Shown here in pieces: positions 1 to 10,987 of a stretch of DNA of 64,000 bases. The stretch comes from Breviolum minutum Mf 1.05b.01 (lineage: Eukaryota > Sar > Dinophyceae > Suessiales > Symbiodiniaceae), in assembly GCA_000507305.1 (NCBI GenBank), contig DF240734.1:1438-65437 (forward strand). The letters run 5' to 3'. Each line of letters starts with the position of its first letter. Positions within the stretch are counted from its first letter, which is position 1. The position numbers were made by a program, and so were the translations under genes. Under the pieces are notes generated by a model, which saw only the letters and a list, made by a program, of their open reading frames with translations, was not told the DNA's origin and ran no database searches.

Positions 1-59
1 TTGTTTGTTGTTGTTTGTTGTTGTTGTTGTTTGTTTGTTGTTGTTGTTGTTGTTGTTAG

Positions 60-123
<64 letters not shown>
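1..123. repeat. (GTT)n microsatellite
   Basis: Nearly pure GTT/TTG triplets with a few TTTG slips fill the window from its first base. The tract is cut by the window edge, so its full length is unknown. Open frames through it code only for single-residue runs. Confidence 0.95.
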
Positions 124-1004
124 ACTATTATACTTACAATATGGTACAATAGACACTAGTTGTATGTATGTATACTGAATACATATAAGCTTATGTGGGT
201 ACATACGTATCTAGATGTTTCTGTACTGTCAAACATATTAGTCTTTGTTTATGGATGCCCATGTTTATCTATCACTGCCTCATCTTGATCCCTCCAAACA
301 AATTGCTATGTTCAAGTCAGCTCTTCGTGGAAATGCGTCCCTTGGTGACATTTGAGAGCCGTATCCAAACCATATTTGGCAGGTTTCCTCTTTAAAAAAA
401 ACGGCGATGCATGCTGAAATCCTTTATGTTCATCAAATCAAAAAGTTCAATGTTGGCTTTTTCCCTCAGTTGGTTTTGAATCATGTCTATGAAAACGTAT
501 CCTCAACCCAAGATATGTTATTTTTCGGCAAATCCACGATACGTTCCAACTGGCTTTGTAATAAATGAACCCCCTTAAACAGTGCAAAAGCAGGTGGATG
601 AAACCCATCATGTTTAACACCCAGAAGGTGATGGTTAAAATTTGAAACCTCTTGAAAGGAGACATGTTTTTGCAAGCCAAGCTCTGTTCCAATGCTATTG
701 TTTTCCAGCCTTTGTCAGGGTGTCTTCAATTTAGAAACAACAAGTATTTGAGTTGGTCGCAACCTGCTGACAACGAGGAATTATTGTTTTGGGGCCCGCC
801 ACCTTACTCAGAAAATGATTGAAAACTTTGTTTCGGCACCCTAGAATGGCAAAAACACAACCTGACTTGGAAAAGAAACCTTTCCTCTCGTATTTTATTT
901 TGCCAAATGTTCAACCCGAGGTTCAAAGAAAAGCATATCTAACTAACTGATCATCAGCTTAGACAATGATGATGATCCTTATGGGTTCATGTCAACCTGA
1001 AGTT
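124..1004. other. Intergenic or intronic stretch with no recognised feature
   Basis: Mixed-composition sequence with short chance frames on both strands. I see no foldback pair, splice-bounded GC island or repeat unit shared with the rest of the window until the D4 element at about 1005. Confidence 0.5.
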
Positions 1005-1109
1005 TACCCTCCCTGAAAGTAACAGCAAAAGCATCTCAAAATAGATGGTTGGAAGACTATCCTTTCCTTTTTGGGTTTGGGCCTATTTTCAGGTGCAAAC
1101 CCTTCTTTT
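1005..1109 (+). mobile_element. Family D4 element, right end missing
   Basis: Starts with TACCCTCCCTGAAAGTAACA and has the family core ATGGTTGGAAGA followed by GCCTATTTTCAGGTGC. The expected closing TTTCAGGGAGGGTA is absent. A family A element begins directly after it, so the right end may have been lost at that insertion. Confidence 0.7.
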
Positions 1110-1208
1110 CTGGTTGGTGGTTTCAACCCATCTGAAAAATATTAGTCAAAATGGGATCATTTCCCCAAGTAGGAGTGAAAATAAAAAATATTTGAAACCA
1201 CCACCCAG
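1110..1208 (+). mobile_element. Family A MITE-like element
   Basis: Opens CTGGTTGGTGGTTTCAA and closes TTGAAACCACCACCCAG, near-perfect inverted ends of about 17 bp. The interior has the family hallmark CTGAAAAATATTAGTCAAA. Flanks CTTTT and TTTTT are a degenerate 5-bp duplication. The insertion lies against a truncated D4 copy. Confidence 0.85.
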
Positions 1209-1665
1209 TTTTTGGAGTGATGCTTTTCCAGATTTCAACCTCCAGCTGATCATCTTTTCCGATTCGCTAAAAGTTTTACCAGCAACCCGGTGTTGAAGAC
1301 ACGTGAAGCTGGTCCTGCAACGAGTGAATTTGCGAGGTTTTTTTCGCTCGAGGTCATGGATGGTTCCAGAGCACAATCGATTAGAAGTATAGGGCATAGG
1401 ACAAAGTGGGCCCCAACGATCGTTATAAATTGAACTTATAACCCCTTTAAAAAATGGATACCTGTGGTTATTTCACCCTACGAAGATAGGAGTTATTTCA
1501 CTCCATTTGACAAAACTGGAAAAGGACCCACCTGGGACTTTGGTTTTTTTTGTGTGTTTTTTTTTCGATCTCAGCTCATCAGGGGGTGGAACTGGTACTG
1601 GAAAGTTTGTATGAATGATAAGGTTGCCGGGTGATAAGTTAACCCACGGTATCCAACGGTATTTT

Positions 1666-1767
1666 CTGGTTGGTGGTTGAACCAACCCATTTGAAAAATA
1701 TTAGTCAATTTGGAACATTTCCCCTGGTAGGGATGAAAATTAAAAAATATTCGAAACCACCACCTAG
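1666..1767 (+). mobile_element. Family A MITE-like element
   Basis: Opens CTGGTTGGTGGTTGAACCAA and closes CGAAACCACCACCTAG. The interior AAAAATATTAGTCAATTTGG matches other copies, and the orientation is the same. The 5' end carries an extra ACCA that makes a small local palindrome. Confidence 0.85.
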
Positions 1768-2315
1768 TATTGTATGTGTTCAGCTGAAAAACGCCCTTTG
1801 GTGATCCGATCAACCTCCTGTTTTTTCAGCAATTCTCCATCGTTTTTGGAGGAACAAAAATCAAGTTGAAACCATTCAAAACTACAACCATTACCTCGTG
1901 TTTTGTTTCTTTCAAAAATTCATGACCATTTACCATGTGCCAGGGTCTTGTATTGGGGATGGTCATCCCACCCCTAGGAAGTCTTTATAGTGGGTATATA
2001 AAACTTTGGGTTGTTATGACCCTCCCAAAGTTGAATGGAAAAAATCATGGGAGTTCAGACCCTAGCACTCATAGGACAGTTCGGCCTACTCCCCACCCAG
2101 GATGCAATCGTCACACATGAAGGTTTAGATTGTGATTTGCCCTATGAAAAATGGGAGAAAACCTGGTTTTTGCGACTGGAATCCTGCATGTGGGGGGGGG
2201 AGTTCCAACATGTAGATATATCACCACCAAGTGGGAGAAGTTTCACAAAACACCTTGAGCCTCGACTACCTCCAAGTCGTGACCCAAATCCCACCCACCC
2301 TGTCCTTCCCAACAG

Positions 2316-2393
2316 CGTGGCCCACACTACGCAGGTCAACAGCACCGTCGACCGGAGAGCCCGGCGCATCGATAGCGCCATGGCGGCGGCAAG
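2316..2393 (+). CDS. Candidate internal exon, unknown product
   Basis: GC-rich island of 78 nt. Upstream is a long pyrimidine run ending CTTCCCAACAG, and downstream is AAG|GTGTGG. The plus-strand reading includes VNSTVDRRARRIDSAMAAAR with no stop. The opposite strand also reads openly and could instead encode a signal-peptide-like start (MALSMRRALRSTVLLTCVVW from 2381). No family recognised and strand unproven. Confidence 0.27.
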
Positions 2394-2444
2394 GTGTGGT
2401 GTGGGTTGAGATGTGTTGATGGCATTTAAGCAGTGTTCAAAACG

Positions 2445-2530
2445 TGGTTGGTTAGTAGGGATACTTATAACGACTTGTTATCATCTCTGCATAACTGAGT
2501 AGTACAAGCCCCTATTGAAACTATACAGAA
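2445..2530 (+). mobile_element. Divergent family I element
   Basis: TGGTTGGTTAGTAGGGATAC followed by a TTATAACGACTTGTTATCAT stretch and ATAACTGAGTAGTACAAGCC follows the family I layout (GGGATCCTTATAA, TTTATTATAATCCCC, GGGTAGTATAATCCCC). Both termini are eroded. Confidence 0.55.
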
Positions 2531-2544
2531 GCACGGTTTGGGTG

Positions 2545-2658
2545 CTTGGCAATTTTGCTGTTGACCTTTTCGAGATGCTGAGTTCACGTGACCCTTTCAA
2601 AGGCGAATCGTGACCTCCAACGATCGGGAATCAAAAGAGCACGGCTTGAATCACCTGG
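2545..2658. mobile_element. Family C element, CCWGG-flanked
   Basis: The left flank is CTTGG (2545-2549) and the right flank is CCTGG (2654-2658). The body opens CAATTTTGCTGTTGACC and closes GGCTTGAATCA. The interior TTCACGTGACC and GCGAATCGTGACCTCCAACG is shared with the copy at 21671. Confidence 0.8.
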
Positions 2659-2683
2659 TATGATTATCTTTTTTTGGTTCAAT

Positions 2684-2731
2684 ATACCCTGCCCCGAAAC
2701 TAACAGCGGCGAACTGCCGCTGTTTGTAGGA
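2684..2731 (+). mobile_element. Family D4 end fragment with a perfect hairpin
   Basis: TACCCTGCCCCGAAACTAAC is a D4 left terminus. Positions 2702-2724 form AACAGCGGC, a 5-base loop, then GCCGCTGTT, a perfect 9-bp stem, so the usual ~100-bp core seems deleted and the two subterminal boxes joined. Confidence 0.5.
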
Positions 2732-2840
2732 TGGCAAGCTAAGGAAGATGGCAAGCCGGAAAGGGATGGGTTGTTTCGAGGGATGTGTGACTTCACATTG
2801 AAAGCTTCACCCTTCGTACTTTACAAAGACCGGTGAGGTC

Positions 2841-2967
2841 GTAGGGTCCATGTATGTGCATTCCTAGAAAACCCTAAGGATCCATGGGACGATTTGTATA
2901 TTTACCTAGATGAATGGTTGATTTCTATGGTTTTCATGTAGGTTATACCATACATGGACCCTATGGG
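2841..2967. mobile_element. Family G foldback element
   Basis: GTAGGGTCCATGTATG on the left pairs with CATACATGGACCCTATGG on the right. Internal TATATTTACCTAGATGAATG and TTTTCATGTAGGTTATACC also pair. Same plan as copies at 9361, 11711 and 13120. Confidence 0.75.
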
Positions 2968-3223
2968 AAAGATGCAAGGCGTTGTCCTCCTGCATCTCTT
3001 CAACCCTGTTTCTTGATGTGAAGCATTCCGATGACATCAACTGTGAATTTCCATCTTACCAGTCATCTTTTGAACCAAAATTAATCTTCCCAACAAACCT
3101 CCCTGCCATCACTCGATTCTTCACAAAGAAAGTACCAAATGTCACTAAAATTCGAAGTGTTTCTGAAAAAAATCCCTGATGCTTCTTTTAGAGGAGAAAA
3201 ATTAGAGGAGAAAAAGACACATG

Positions 3224-3325
3224 CCTGGTGATTCAAAGTGACCCTTTTGGGATGGTTAAGTGACCCTTTTCAATGGTTAAGTGACCTCCAACTAGGGGAT
3301 GAAAAGGTCACTTTGAATCACCTGG
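3224..3325. mobile_element. Family C element, perfect CCTGG duplication
   Basis: CCTGG occurs at 3224-3228 and again at 3321-3325 as a direct repeat. Between them, TGATTCAAAGTGACC and GGTCACTTTGAATCA are perfect 15-bp inverted ends. This is the cleanest copy of the family. Confidence 0.9.
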
Positions 3326-3466
3326 TGTATTCTGCATGATACCTGTGAAAAGACAGCCCACAAACACGCGTGTTTTCACGTAGTTCTTCCGGGGAGTTCT
3401 TAGGATTCAGAATCTAATTGTTGTAATCCCTGGAAGCAATGCAAGATATTGCTGGTATAGATGTGG

Positions 3467-3576
3467 TACACCCCCGAAAACCAACATGTCCCCTGAAAAG
3501 GGACTATTTCAATAGGAAATACATCTGAACCAACCATTGATTTTGAGGGGACATCGGGGACATTTTCCGGGGAGTA
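3467..3576. mobile_element. Family D2 element
   Basis: Opens TACACCCCCGAAAACCAACA and closes ACATTTTCCGGGGAGTA, with TA at both borders. The subterminal ATGTCCCCTGAAAA and GAGGGGACAT boxes pair. The core AATAGGAAATACATCT is shared with D3 copies, which links the families. Confidence 0.8.
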
Positions 3577-3891
3577 TACGCTCATCTTAACGGCTCTTCC
3601 ACTATTGTTTTTACATCCTATGGCATCAGATCCGGTTGCCTCTTTAGAGTTAGTTGGAACTCCTAGATATACCACCCAGGTGATTCAAAATGATGAACAT
3701 TAGATCTAACCTCCCACCCAGGGACAGTGGGTAAATGTAGGTTTATATGGGTGCCCCTCAGTTCCCTACTAAAATGTATCAATTGTGGACTGCTACTTGG
3801 TAGGAGGTAGATCCAAGTTATACCTCAAAGCATATAAGCATGTGTCTTATGTAAGTACTGTGTGTGATTCATGCAGCTAAAGCACAAGATA

Positions 3892-3991
3892 CTAGTTGGT
3901 GGTTGAACCAACCCCTTTGAAAAATAGTATTCAAATTGGATCATTCCCCATGTAGGGGTGAAAATAAGAAATGTTTGAAACCACCACCCAG
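3892..3991 (+). mobile_element. Family A MITE-like element
   Basis: Opens CTAGTTGGTGGTTGAACC and closes TTTGAAACCACCACCCAG. The interior AATTGGATCATTCCCCATGT matches the family. Same orientation as all other copies. Confidence 0.85.
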
Positions 3992-4098
3992 TATATAAAT
4001 ATCTAGCAACCTCCACCAAAATTTGGCAGTGCTTAAAATGAATATAGTCACCTCTCTTTAAGCTGCCTGTAAGGCTTATGTAAGGGAACCCCATACCC

Positions 4099-4478
4099 CC
4101 AAAACAGCCTTACACGGAGGTGCTGAATTAAGCCAAAATTTGACGACCTCCTTGCAAAACGACTATTTAAAATTTACAGTGCGGTTCCTAGCAACTGAAA
4201 TCGTAACACTGAAAACGCAAAATATTTATCGTTTGCCCAGATCCATGATGGAAAAAAATAATGTAGTTTTGCTTGGTTAGATAGATATCCCCAGATTTTC
4301 AGGGTTTGAAGTTAAGTCCCGTAAGTGGGTAGTGTTCAAACCCAACGTTACTAACTCCTAAAAGTTACCAACTGCCATTTTTTTGCCCACTCAAGTATAT
4401 ACAACCTCAAGGTCAGATAACAAACCATCTAAGAGTCTTTAACTACGTGACATTGATTTTCAAACAATCCTAACTTTC
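4099..4478. other. Stretch without recognised feature
   Basis: No splice-bounded island, foldback or shared repeat seen. Only short chance frames. Confidence 0.4.
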
Positions 4479-4598
4479 ACTTGGATGTCCCAGGAAGTTA
4501 GGATCAGCGGGTTATAACCCCAATATGCCCCAGTTATGAGCCGGTGAAATAACCCATTAACGAACCATGGATCTTAACTTCCAACGGGACATCCAAGT
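4479..4598. mobile_element. Family E1 foldback element
   Basis: ACTTGGATGTCCCAGGAAGT on the left pairs with AACTTCCAACGGGACATCCA then AGT on the right. GTTATAACCC and TAACCCATTAACG lie inside. Total about 120 bp. Confidence 0.85.
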
Positions 4599-4854
4599 AG
4601 ATCTCATTCATCTCGGCAGGGTGCGAAAAACAAATGGGTTTGCCTGGAGTTATATCAACCTACTTATAAAGGTTATTTCACCTCATTTATACCATGGGTG
4701 TGGGTGGATGGGGAACCCCAACGTTTTGAACTGTTGATTAAACCCTGGTGATCCAATTGTTAACCTTCACCCCTAAAACTCACCAATCACGACTTTCATC
4801 AGAAGCGCCTCATCCCGACTTTCTAAACCTTGAAGGATCAATTTGATCTCCTAC

Positions 4855-4906
4855 AAACGCTCCCGGCAGCCAACGGGTGTACTGCCAAACAACAGCGATG
4901 GGATTC
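4855..4906 (-). CDS. Very weak candidate exon
   Basis: On the minus strand a TTTTTCAG precedes and GTAGGA follows a 52-nt open stretch. The phase is compatible with the candidate exon at 9702-9831 if both belong to one minus-strand gene. The sequence is short and abuts a microsatellite, so chance is likely. Confidence 0.12.
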
Positions 4907-4917
4907 CTGAAAAACGC

Positions 4918-5177
<260 letters not shown>

Positions 5178-5914
5178 CCGTTCTTGTTTTGATCAGTGGT
5201 TAATATGTGGAAATGTTCTCCCAAGTATCCAAAAAAAATATCTCATATCACCAAATGCAGATAAACTCTCAAACAATAATATCGATGATACAGGTGTTTC
5301 AGGCTAAAACACGACATTGATATAGAATTCTCCTCCTCAAAAAAAGGGAGGGGCATTTTGTTGGGTACGTTGAGAGTTGATCGAGAAAAACACTTGGGAT
5401 GGGGTTCTCTTCTACTTCTGAATCTGCGGGATCAAGATGGTTCCCAAAACAAAATGTTTTTTTCACAAAAAAATCCGACTGAAAAAAAAAAAACTCCGAG
5501 TTTGACATTGAATACACAAAGATTTAGATATTTCTTATTTGAAATTTTGAGAAGCCACTATACTTGGTGTAGTTGCTTGACAACAAAAACAGGTCCAAAA
5601 ATTAGACACTCACGAAAGTCACCCCCTGTTAGCCCTATGAATGCCTTCTTCATGCGGGGTTGCTCACGGGGAGGCAATGCTCAACCAACATTGAACCACC
5701 CTAGCTGAAAGATAATTGCCAAAGATCACATCTCCAAGTTTCATGTGCGGAAATACGTAAATGTCCAGGGTCCTATTGAATAGATAGTAACTGCATACTC
5801 AAAGGGCATTTATTTGCACTTCTTAAAAAAAAATACCTCTAAATCATATCTTATGCGGTGCCTGCCCCTTCAACAGCATACTAAAGCGAGCTCAGAATTT
5901 CATATAGCAATATT
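5178..5914. other. Stretch without recognised feature
   Basis: Mixed sequence with homopolymer A runs. No element end, exon-like island or foldback seen. Confidence 0.4.
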
Positions 5915-6067
5915 ACTTGGAGGATCATCCCACTTAAAGTACTTAGTACCGCCCATATATTTTTGCCATTTAGGTTATTTGAAAGGGGTCCCACAACCCC
6001 AGGTCTTGGGGACGACAACGATCACCATGGTTGCGAAGTACTTAAGTCATGGGATGATGCTCCAAGT
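5915..6067. mobile_element. Family E2 foldback element
   Basis: TACTTGGAGGATCATCCCAC at the left pairs with GTCATGGGATGATGCTCCAA then GTA at the right. AAAGTACTTAGTACC and GAAGTACTTAAG pair further in. TA lies at both borders, consistent with a TA target. Confidence 0.85.
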
Positions 6068-6469
6068 AGTGGATTCCTACTTGTTGCTTCCCGCACCAGC
6101 TTTCCACTGCTGCTACTGGTTGAAGACCCCCAAGTCTTACGTGTCTAACTTTCAACCCGGTTGAGGATCATCTCCACCCAAAATTGGAGAAAAAACAATC
6201 TCTTTGTTGAAAACACTCTTTGAAAACATCATCTCCCCAAAAATTCAGGGTATAAATAGGTTCCCTTTAAAAAAAAATCTTTGAAAAAACACCTTTTGAC
6301 AAGTCATACTGTCAATCATCACTTCTCCCTCACAGGTCGGGTGTCACCTGTGGGTCATCAGTCATATCGCTGGCTGCCACCATGGTGGAGTGTGATGTTC
6401 TTGAAGTTCAAGAGATTCAACAAGAAAAATGAGCCCTGCTTGAATGATTGATTTTCTAGTAGGAAAATG

Positions 6470-6560
6470 ATATCCAAATAATATAAATACATATATATAA
6501 TATATATAATCAAATACAGATATATCATGCTATGTAAATATGTATATATTTATATATGTT
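6470..6560. repeat. AT-rich TATA simple repeat
   Basis: ATATATATAATATATATAAT and similar alternating runs, interrupted by CAGATATATCATGC. Low-complexity DNA, not a promoter that I can support. Confidence 0.8.
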
Positions 6561-6983
6561 CTTGAATACATGATAAATAAAGCAAAACCAACGAATCTTC
6601 CTTTGTATGAGGTGTTTTGCAAGTATATATACATAGCCGATATTAGCTGTACAAATCGTCATTAAAAATAAGATCAACAAAAAACACAATCGTGTGCTTC
6701 ATCTTGTTTTTTCACCGGTGTTCAGCTGCGTAAGTCTATTCTGTGGGTTGTCTACCACTTGCTCTAATCGTTTCCGTTCCTGGCTGATTGAAAATCCTAT
6801 ATCCGTTTTGTGTCAAAAATATCTCTCCTTTTGTTTTTCTCCCAGAAAAAAACAAAATCCACGACCATCATCGGGGGTTTTGTGAAAGCGTCTGTTTTTT
6901 TTGTTGGTTCCGCGCATGTTTGCAACCACAAAAAGCTGAGAAATGTTCACGCAGCTTCAAAAACGATCTCCGTACAAACAAAA
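6561..6983. other. Stretch without recognised feature
   Basis: AT-rich sequence with short frames on the plus strand. No homologous element seen inside. Confidence 0.35.
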
Positions 6984-7081
6984 CTTGTTGGTGGTTTCAA
7001 CCCCTTTGAAAAATATTAGTCAAAATGGGAATCTTCCCCAAATAGGGGTGAAAATAAAAAATATTTGAAACCACCAACTAG
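6984..7081 (+). mobile_element. Family A MITE-like element
   Basis: CTTGTTGGTGGTTTCAACCC at the left and TTTGAAACCACCAACTAG at the right. The interior TATTAGTCAAAATGGGAATC is close to the copies at 1110 and 49548, so this may be a young copy. Confidence 0.88.
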
Positions 7082-7703
7082 AAAAGCTTGGATCTTGGGA
7101 ATCGGAAAGACAAGTAACACCTGGAATTTCCAGATTTGGAAAATCACCGGATCCCATTCCAGGTACTTACTTCTGGAACATCCTAAAGAAATGGCAAGTT
7201 CCCTCTCTAAAATAAGAATTTGAGATGCTCAGAAATCCACCAAAAAAAATGAAAAAAGTGTCTTTTATGGGAGATTCGGACCAAAATTTCGATACGTGAC
7301 CCTCATCCCGGCACTGTACCGAAGGGTGTTTGCAAATGTGTTGAGTCCAAATGAGCCTTTCAAATTGCTAGTCTTGTTTGAGGTTAAACCCTTGCGAAAT
7401 TTTCAGGTTCCAAGTGGAGGTGTGTATTCCCTAGTACTCCAAGACCCTTCTGAGAGTGTATTTTGGGCAGGTGTTTAGGGTCTAAATACCCCTTGAAAAG
7501 GTATTTGGAGCACTAGCGATTTTAAACATTTCAAATTATGCCTTGATTCTGCCGACTGGCCGGTTCTCCGGACTTTTCTCATGGAACCCATGCGCTGTGG
7601 AGGGATTGGTGCGGTTTCAAGCGCAACCCAACCTCCAAATTCCTCGTGGTGAAACTGTGAGAGTTTCCTCAAACCAAAAAATCACAAATCAGGGCGACCT
7701 TTT
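7082..7703. other. Stretch without recognised feature
   Basis: Contains a TACCCCTTGAAA...CTAGCG motif near 7480-7516 that recurs loosely near 17455-17495, possibly an old dispersed repeat. No other structure seen. Confidence 0.3.
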
Positions 7704-7836
7704 CAGGGGTCATTCTATTACCAACCCAAAAAAAGGCACTATTATAATGGAAATCCCTCAAAATTTACATAAATATGTACGTATGTCTATTTATATATAC
7801 ATTTGTCGCCAAAATGGATGATATTAATGACCCCTG
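7704..7836. mobile_element. Family M element
   Basis: CAGGGGTCATTCTATTACCA at the left and AATGACCCCTG at the right. The interior TATAATGGAAATCCCTCAAA is shared with the copy at 11576. An AT-rich TATATACATTTGT stretch lies in the right half. Confidence 0.65.
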
Positions 7837-8035
7837 CTTTTTGCCGCCCCCATCCCCCCAGAAAAAAATAAAATAACAGCCACCCAACGAAGTCCGGGAT
7901 GCCTTTAGCACACAACGAACCCCTAAACGTTGGGCGCTCAGCCATGACCCGAATCGACACCACCCCTGCCGAGAGAACCCTGATTGAAGGTCAAGGTCCA
8001 GGTTGAACAGTTTGTACAAGATGGGCTCAAAGTCA

Positions 8036-8200
8036 CCAGTTATAAATGGGTTTATAACCCCTAGAAATGGCCTTATACATAGGTAACTCCACCTAATAAC
8101 TTCACTTGTAAGAGTGAAATAACCCCAGTTACCGATTTATTGTTTGGCCATTTTTAGGGGTTGTATTATTAATATAAGTCCATTTATAAGGATCGTAGGG
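8036..8200. mobile_element. Family O foldback element
   Basis: GGGTTTATAACCCCTAGAAA then TGGCC at the left pairs with GGCCATTTTTAGGGGTTGTA at the right. The middle has TAACTTCACTTGTAAGAGTG and GAAATAACCCC. Related pieces occur near 29640 and 49150. Confidence 0.55.
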
Positions 8201-8593
8201 GGGCCCATCTTGTAAGAATCATGGGAAAAAAAAACGATGAAATTGAAACCTTTTTCCTGTTCAGAAGTGGTGTGTTCAAAAAATGTTCCCGAAATCGGCT
8301 TTTTATCACCCTTGGTACTATCTATATATCGTGGACATCTAGGTACTTGGTGGCAAAAATGGTAGTCAATACGGATCCCTTGTGGAAGCGATGTTTATCT
8401 TCACTCCAAGGGATTAGGTTGTTAACGAATTCATAACTGTTCAAAACTCAACTTACCCCCCCAAAAAAAATGGATATCCTTTTCAATGTGGGTGATTTTC
8501 AGGTTCCAGCCGTTAGTTTTCCCTGCGGAGTGCTAGTTACTAGTTCTCAACTGCTATGAGTCACCAAGCTTTTTGATTTCCGGAATTTGAGAA

Positions 8594-8705
8594 TACACCC
8601 TCGAAGTTTAACATCTCGCCCCTGAAAAATGACGGTTGGAAGTCTAGATTTCCTTTTGGGACGGCATCTGTTCGGGGGGCTACGTTAGACTTCCAGCAGG
8701 GAGTA
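8594..8705 (+). mobile_element. Family D4-like element (GTTTAACA subtype)
   Basis: TACACCCTCGAAGTTTAACA at the left and GTTAGACTTCCAGCAGGGAG then TA at the right. The core GACGGTTGGAAG and TTTCCTTTTGGG is the D4 core. The same subtype occurs at 46272 and 49655. Confidence 0.75.
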
Positions 8706-9360
8706 TCCTGAAATCTTCAGCAACTTTTGGGAGTGTCTAAAGTCATCTAAAGTCTAACATGTCAACTCCCGAAATATTCCTTGAACACTGCCTCAATGTC
8801 CCAACAATGCAAACATACCGATGTTCTTCGAAATACCTTTGAAACAATACCCTCACCTCACCTTGCTGTTTTCCCCCAAAACTGATCCAGATTTCCAGCA
8901 CCAGTTTGGGGCCACCCCCTGACCCAACTTCTAAAGCTGCTTTGAAACAAAAATCACGAAGAATTGATCGATTTTTTTGGGGGGGGGACATGGACCACTG
9001 ACTTTCCCCCGCCCCCCCATTCCCGGAATTTCAACCCAAACAAACAATTTTAAAAATTTTCAAACAAAATAACACATCTTAGAAATCAAACAACTTCAAG
9101 ACTTGACTCTTAAATCCACCAAAACCCCAGCCCAACCTTCCCACTCTTTATTTTTGTTTAACTTCATAAACCAAGTTTTCCCACCTTTTTTTGAAAACAC
9201 ATTTTCAATCTCTACCACCGTGGGTTTTTTGTCGGTGGTTTCCCACCACCAAAAAAACACCGGACCTGCGCTGAGACTTGAGAGATGCACCTGAAACGGG
9301 CGAGGACCCCGGAGAGGCTGAATGTTGGTTAAAAAATGAGTGTAGTTTGGAAGAACTTCC
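8706..9360. other. Stretch without recognised feature
   Basis: Contains a G9 and a C-rich run near 8977-9020, otherwise ordinary. Opposing open frames at 9096-9371 have no recognisable motif. Confidence 0.35.
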
Positions 9361-9457
9361 ATGGGATCCATGAATGTATGGTATATCTACCTACATTGTG
9401 GTTGAATGTGTATGGTAAAGGTAGGTAAATATAGCATCGTCCCATGGATCCTATAGG
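9361..9457. mobile_element. Family G foldback element
   Basis: ATGGGATCCATGAATGTATG pairs with CATCGTCCCATGGATCCTAT. TATATCTACCTACA pairs with GTAGGTAAATATA. It directly abuts an E1 element at 9458. Confidence 0.8.
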
Positions 9458-9592
9458 TACTTGGACGTCCCGTTGGAAGTTAGTAAATGGTTCGTAAATG
9501 GGTTATAAACTAGTTATAAATGGGGATATCTTGGGTGTTATAACCCACTGATCCTAACCTTTGATCCTAACTTCCAACGGGACATCCAAGTA
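9458..9592. mobile_element. Family E1 foldback element
   Basis: TACTTGGACGTCCCGTTGGA at the left pairs with TCCAACGGGACATCCAAGTA at the right, both ending in TA. The interior GGGTTATAAAC and GTTATAACCC pair. Confidence 0.88.
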
Positions 9593-9701
9593 GCACTAGG
9601 AAGGTCCTGGTATTGCCTCGATCATCCTCGATTAAACGCCAACGATTCATCTACTGGAAATGATGAATTTCAGACACTGAGAGGATTTGGGAAACAGAAA
9701 C

Positions 9702-9831
9702 CTGCACTCTTTCTTAGTTGCATAGTTCGCTCCGCCAAGCTACGTCGTGCACCAATACTGGCACGCCGAGGCCTCGAGACGTTGAAGCCGCCGTTCGCCG
9801 TGACGTTGGTCATAAGGCCCGGGCGATTTTT
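9702..9831 (-). CDS. Candidate internal exon, unknown product
   Basis: GC-rich 130-nt island. On the minus strand GTGTTCCCCAG precedes it and GTTTCT follows. The open reading includes NVTANGGFNVSRPRRASIGA and is basic. It starts in phase 0, matching the phase-0 end of the candidate at 10988-11082. A plus-strand reading is also open, with acceptor-like CTCTTTCTTAG, so strand is not certain. Confidence 0.25.
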
Positions 9832-9848
9832 CTGGGGAACACTAATAC

Positions 9849-9952
9849 CTAGTTGGTGGTTTCAACTCATCCGAAAAATATTAGTCAAAATGGGTTCATC
9901 TTCCCCAAGGATCTGGGTGAAAATAAAAAATATTTGAGTTGCCACCACCCGG
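9849..9952 (+). mobile_element. Family A element with perfect 5-bp duplication
   Basis: AATAC occurs at 9844-9848 and at 9953-9957, immediately outside CTAGTTGGTGGTTTCAAC and GAGTTGCCACCACCCGG. This defines the element borders and a 5-bp target duplication. Confidence 0.92.
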
Positions 9953-10106
9953 AATACCTTGAGGGGGTAAGTTGACTTGCCAAAGAAGGTATCAGATGTT
10001 TGGTTTTGGATACTGAAAGAGGATTTTGGACCCCAACTGAGGATATACATTTACATCAAATGAGCCACGGGAAAAAGAACAAAAAAAACTCGTACTTTGT
10101 ATCGTA

Positions 10107-10204
10107 CTGGTTGTTAAATAGGGACCCTTATTACCCTTATAATTGTTTATCATATTCCCCACATAACTCGGTAGTATAATCCCCTATATACCTAAAACCA
10201 CCAG
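10107..10204 (+). mobile_element. Family I element
   Basis: CTGGTTGTTAAATAGGGACC at the left and CCTAAAACCACCAG at the right. The middle has TGTTTATCATATTCCCC and CGGTAGTATAATCCCC as in the copy at 37702. A T-rich TTCTTTTCTCATTGCTCAC follows, as at other copies. Confidence 0.8.
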
Positions 10205-10539
10205 TTTCTTTTCTCATTGCTCACATGTCGATCCTTGATATGTGTCATTTTCTTGTGACACCTGGTGACAAATCAGCACGTGGTTGGTTGGTGGTTTACT
10301 GCGGCAGAACCCGAACTAGGAACCCGTTCATACCAAGGTTACCCCAGATTAGGTTTAGTTTACCAACCAAGAAAAAAACACCCAGAAACAGTCCGGAAAT
10401 CAACTGTAAGGTGACATAAAACAGCATCAACCCCAACAGCAACTTTAAACATTTTGGGAAAGCCAATGAATTTTTTCCAATAGGAACTGTATAAATCGAC
10501 ATGCGATGGTCCATTTTCCAACTGAGATTAATTTCACTA
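10205..10539. other. Stretch without recognised feature
   Basis: Includes GGTTGGTTGGTGGTTTACTG and GGTTTAGTTTACCAACCAAG, a weak inverted pair (about 10284-10371) that may be an unlisted foldback. Nothing else recognised. Confidence 0.3.
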
Positions 10540-10610
10540 GCCTCCGGTAAACTAAGATGGTAATCACTGGGAAATCACTTAAGAATTTCAATAAGACATC
10601 TCTTCGAATA
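10540..10610 (+). mobile_element. Family D3 fragment
   Basis: CTCCGGTAAACTAAGATGGT, then GGGAAATCACTT and TTTCAATAAGACATCTCTTC, follows the left two-thirds of D3. The right end is missing. Confidence 0.5.
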
Positions 10611-10987
10611 TTCCCATTTCAGAGAGGCATGATCTCATAATCCCCAAGAAACTTGGGCAGTTCTGATAATACTCGCAAGATCCAACGAACAAAGGGCTGT
10701 TTTTTTCCACCGTTCAGTGATGAGAAGGCGGATAAATCATGAACTCTAGGTAGATTTCTTAAGCAAATTTCACTTCCAAAGTGATACAAATGATACCAAA
10801 TCAAAAGCAAAACACTGCTGGAAAATATGATCTTCAATGTTTGTTCACCTTAGATATTCAAAAGAAAAAATATTACCTCTATGTTAGAGACAAAGATTAT
10901 AGAATATAATACAATATGTAAATATATATACATATATGTGTTTATGGCAGTTCAAAATTTCCAACGTCACCACACACTCCATTTCAC

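Noticed and set aside
3825..4094. Recurrent protein frames with WWFQ...FLIFTPTWG on the minus strand in many places
   Set aside because: These are translations of family A element copies, not a protein family.
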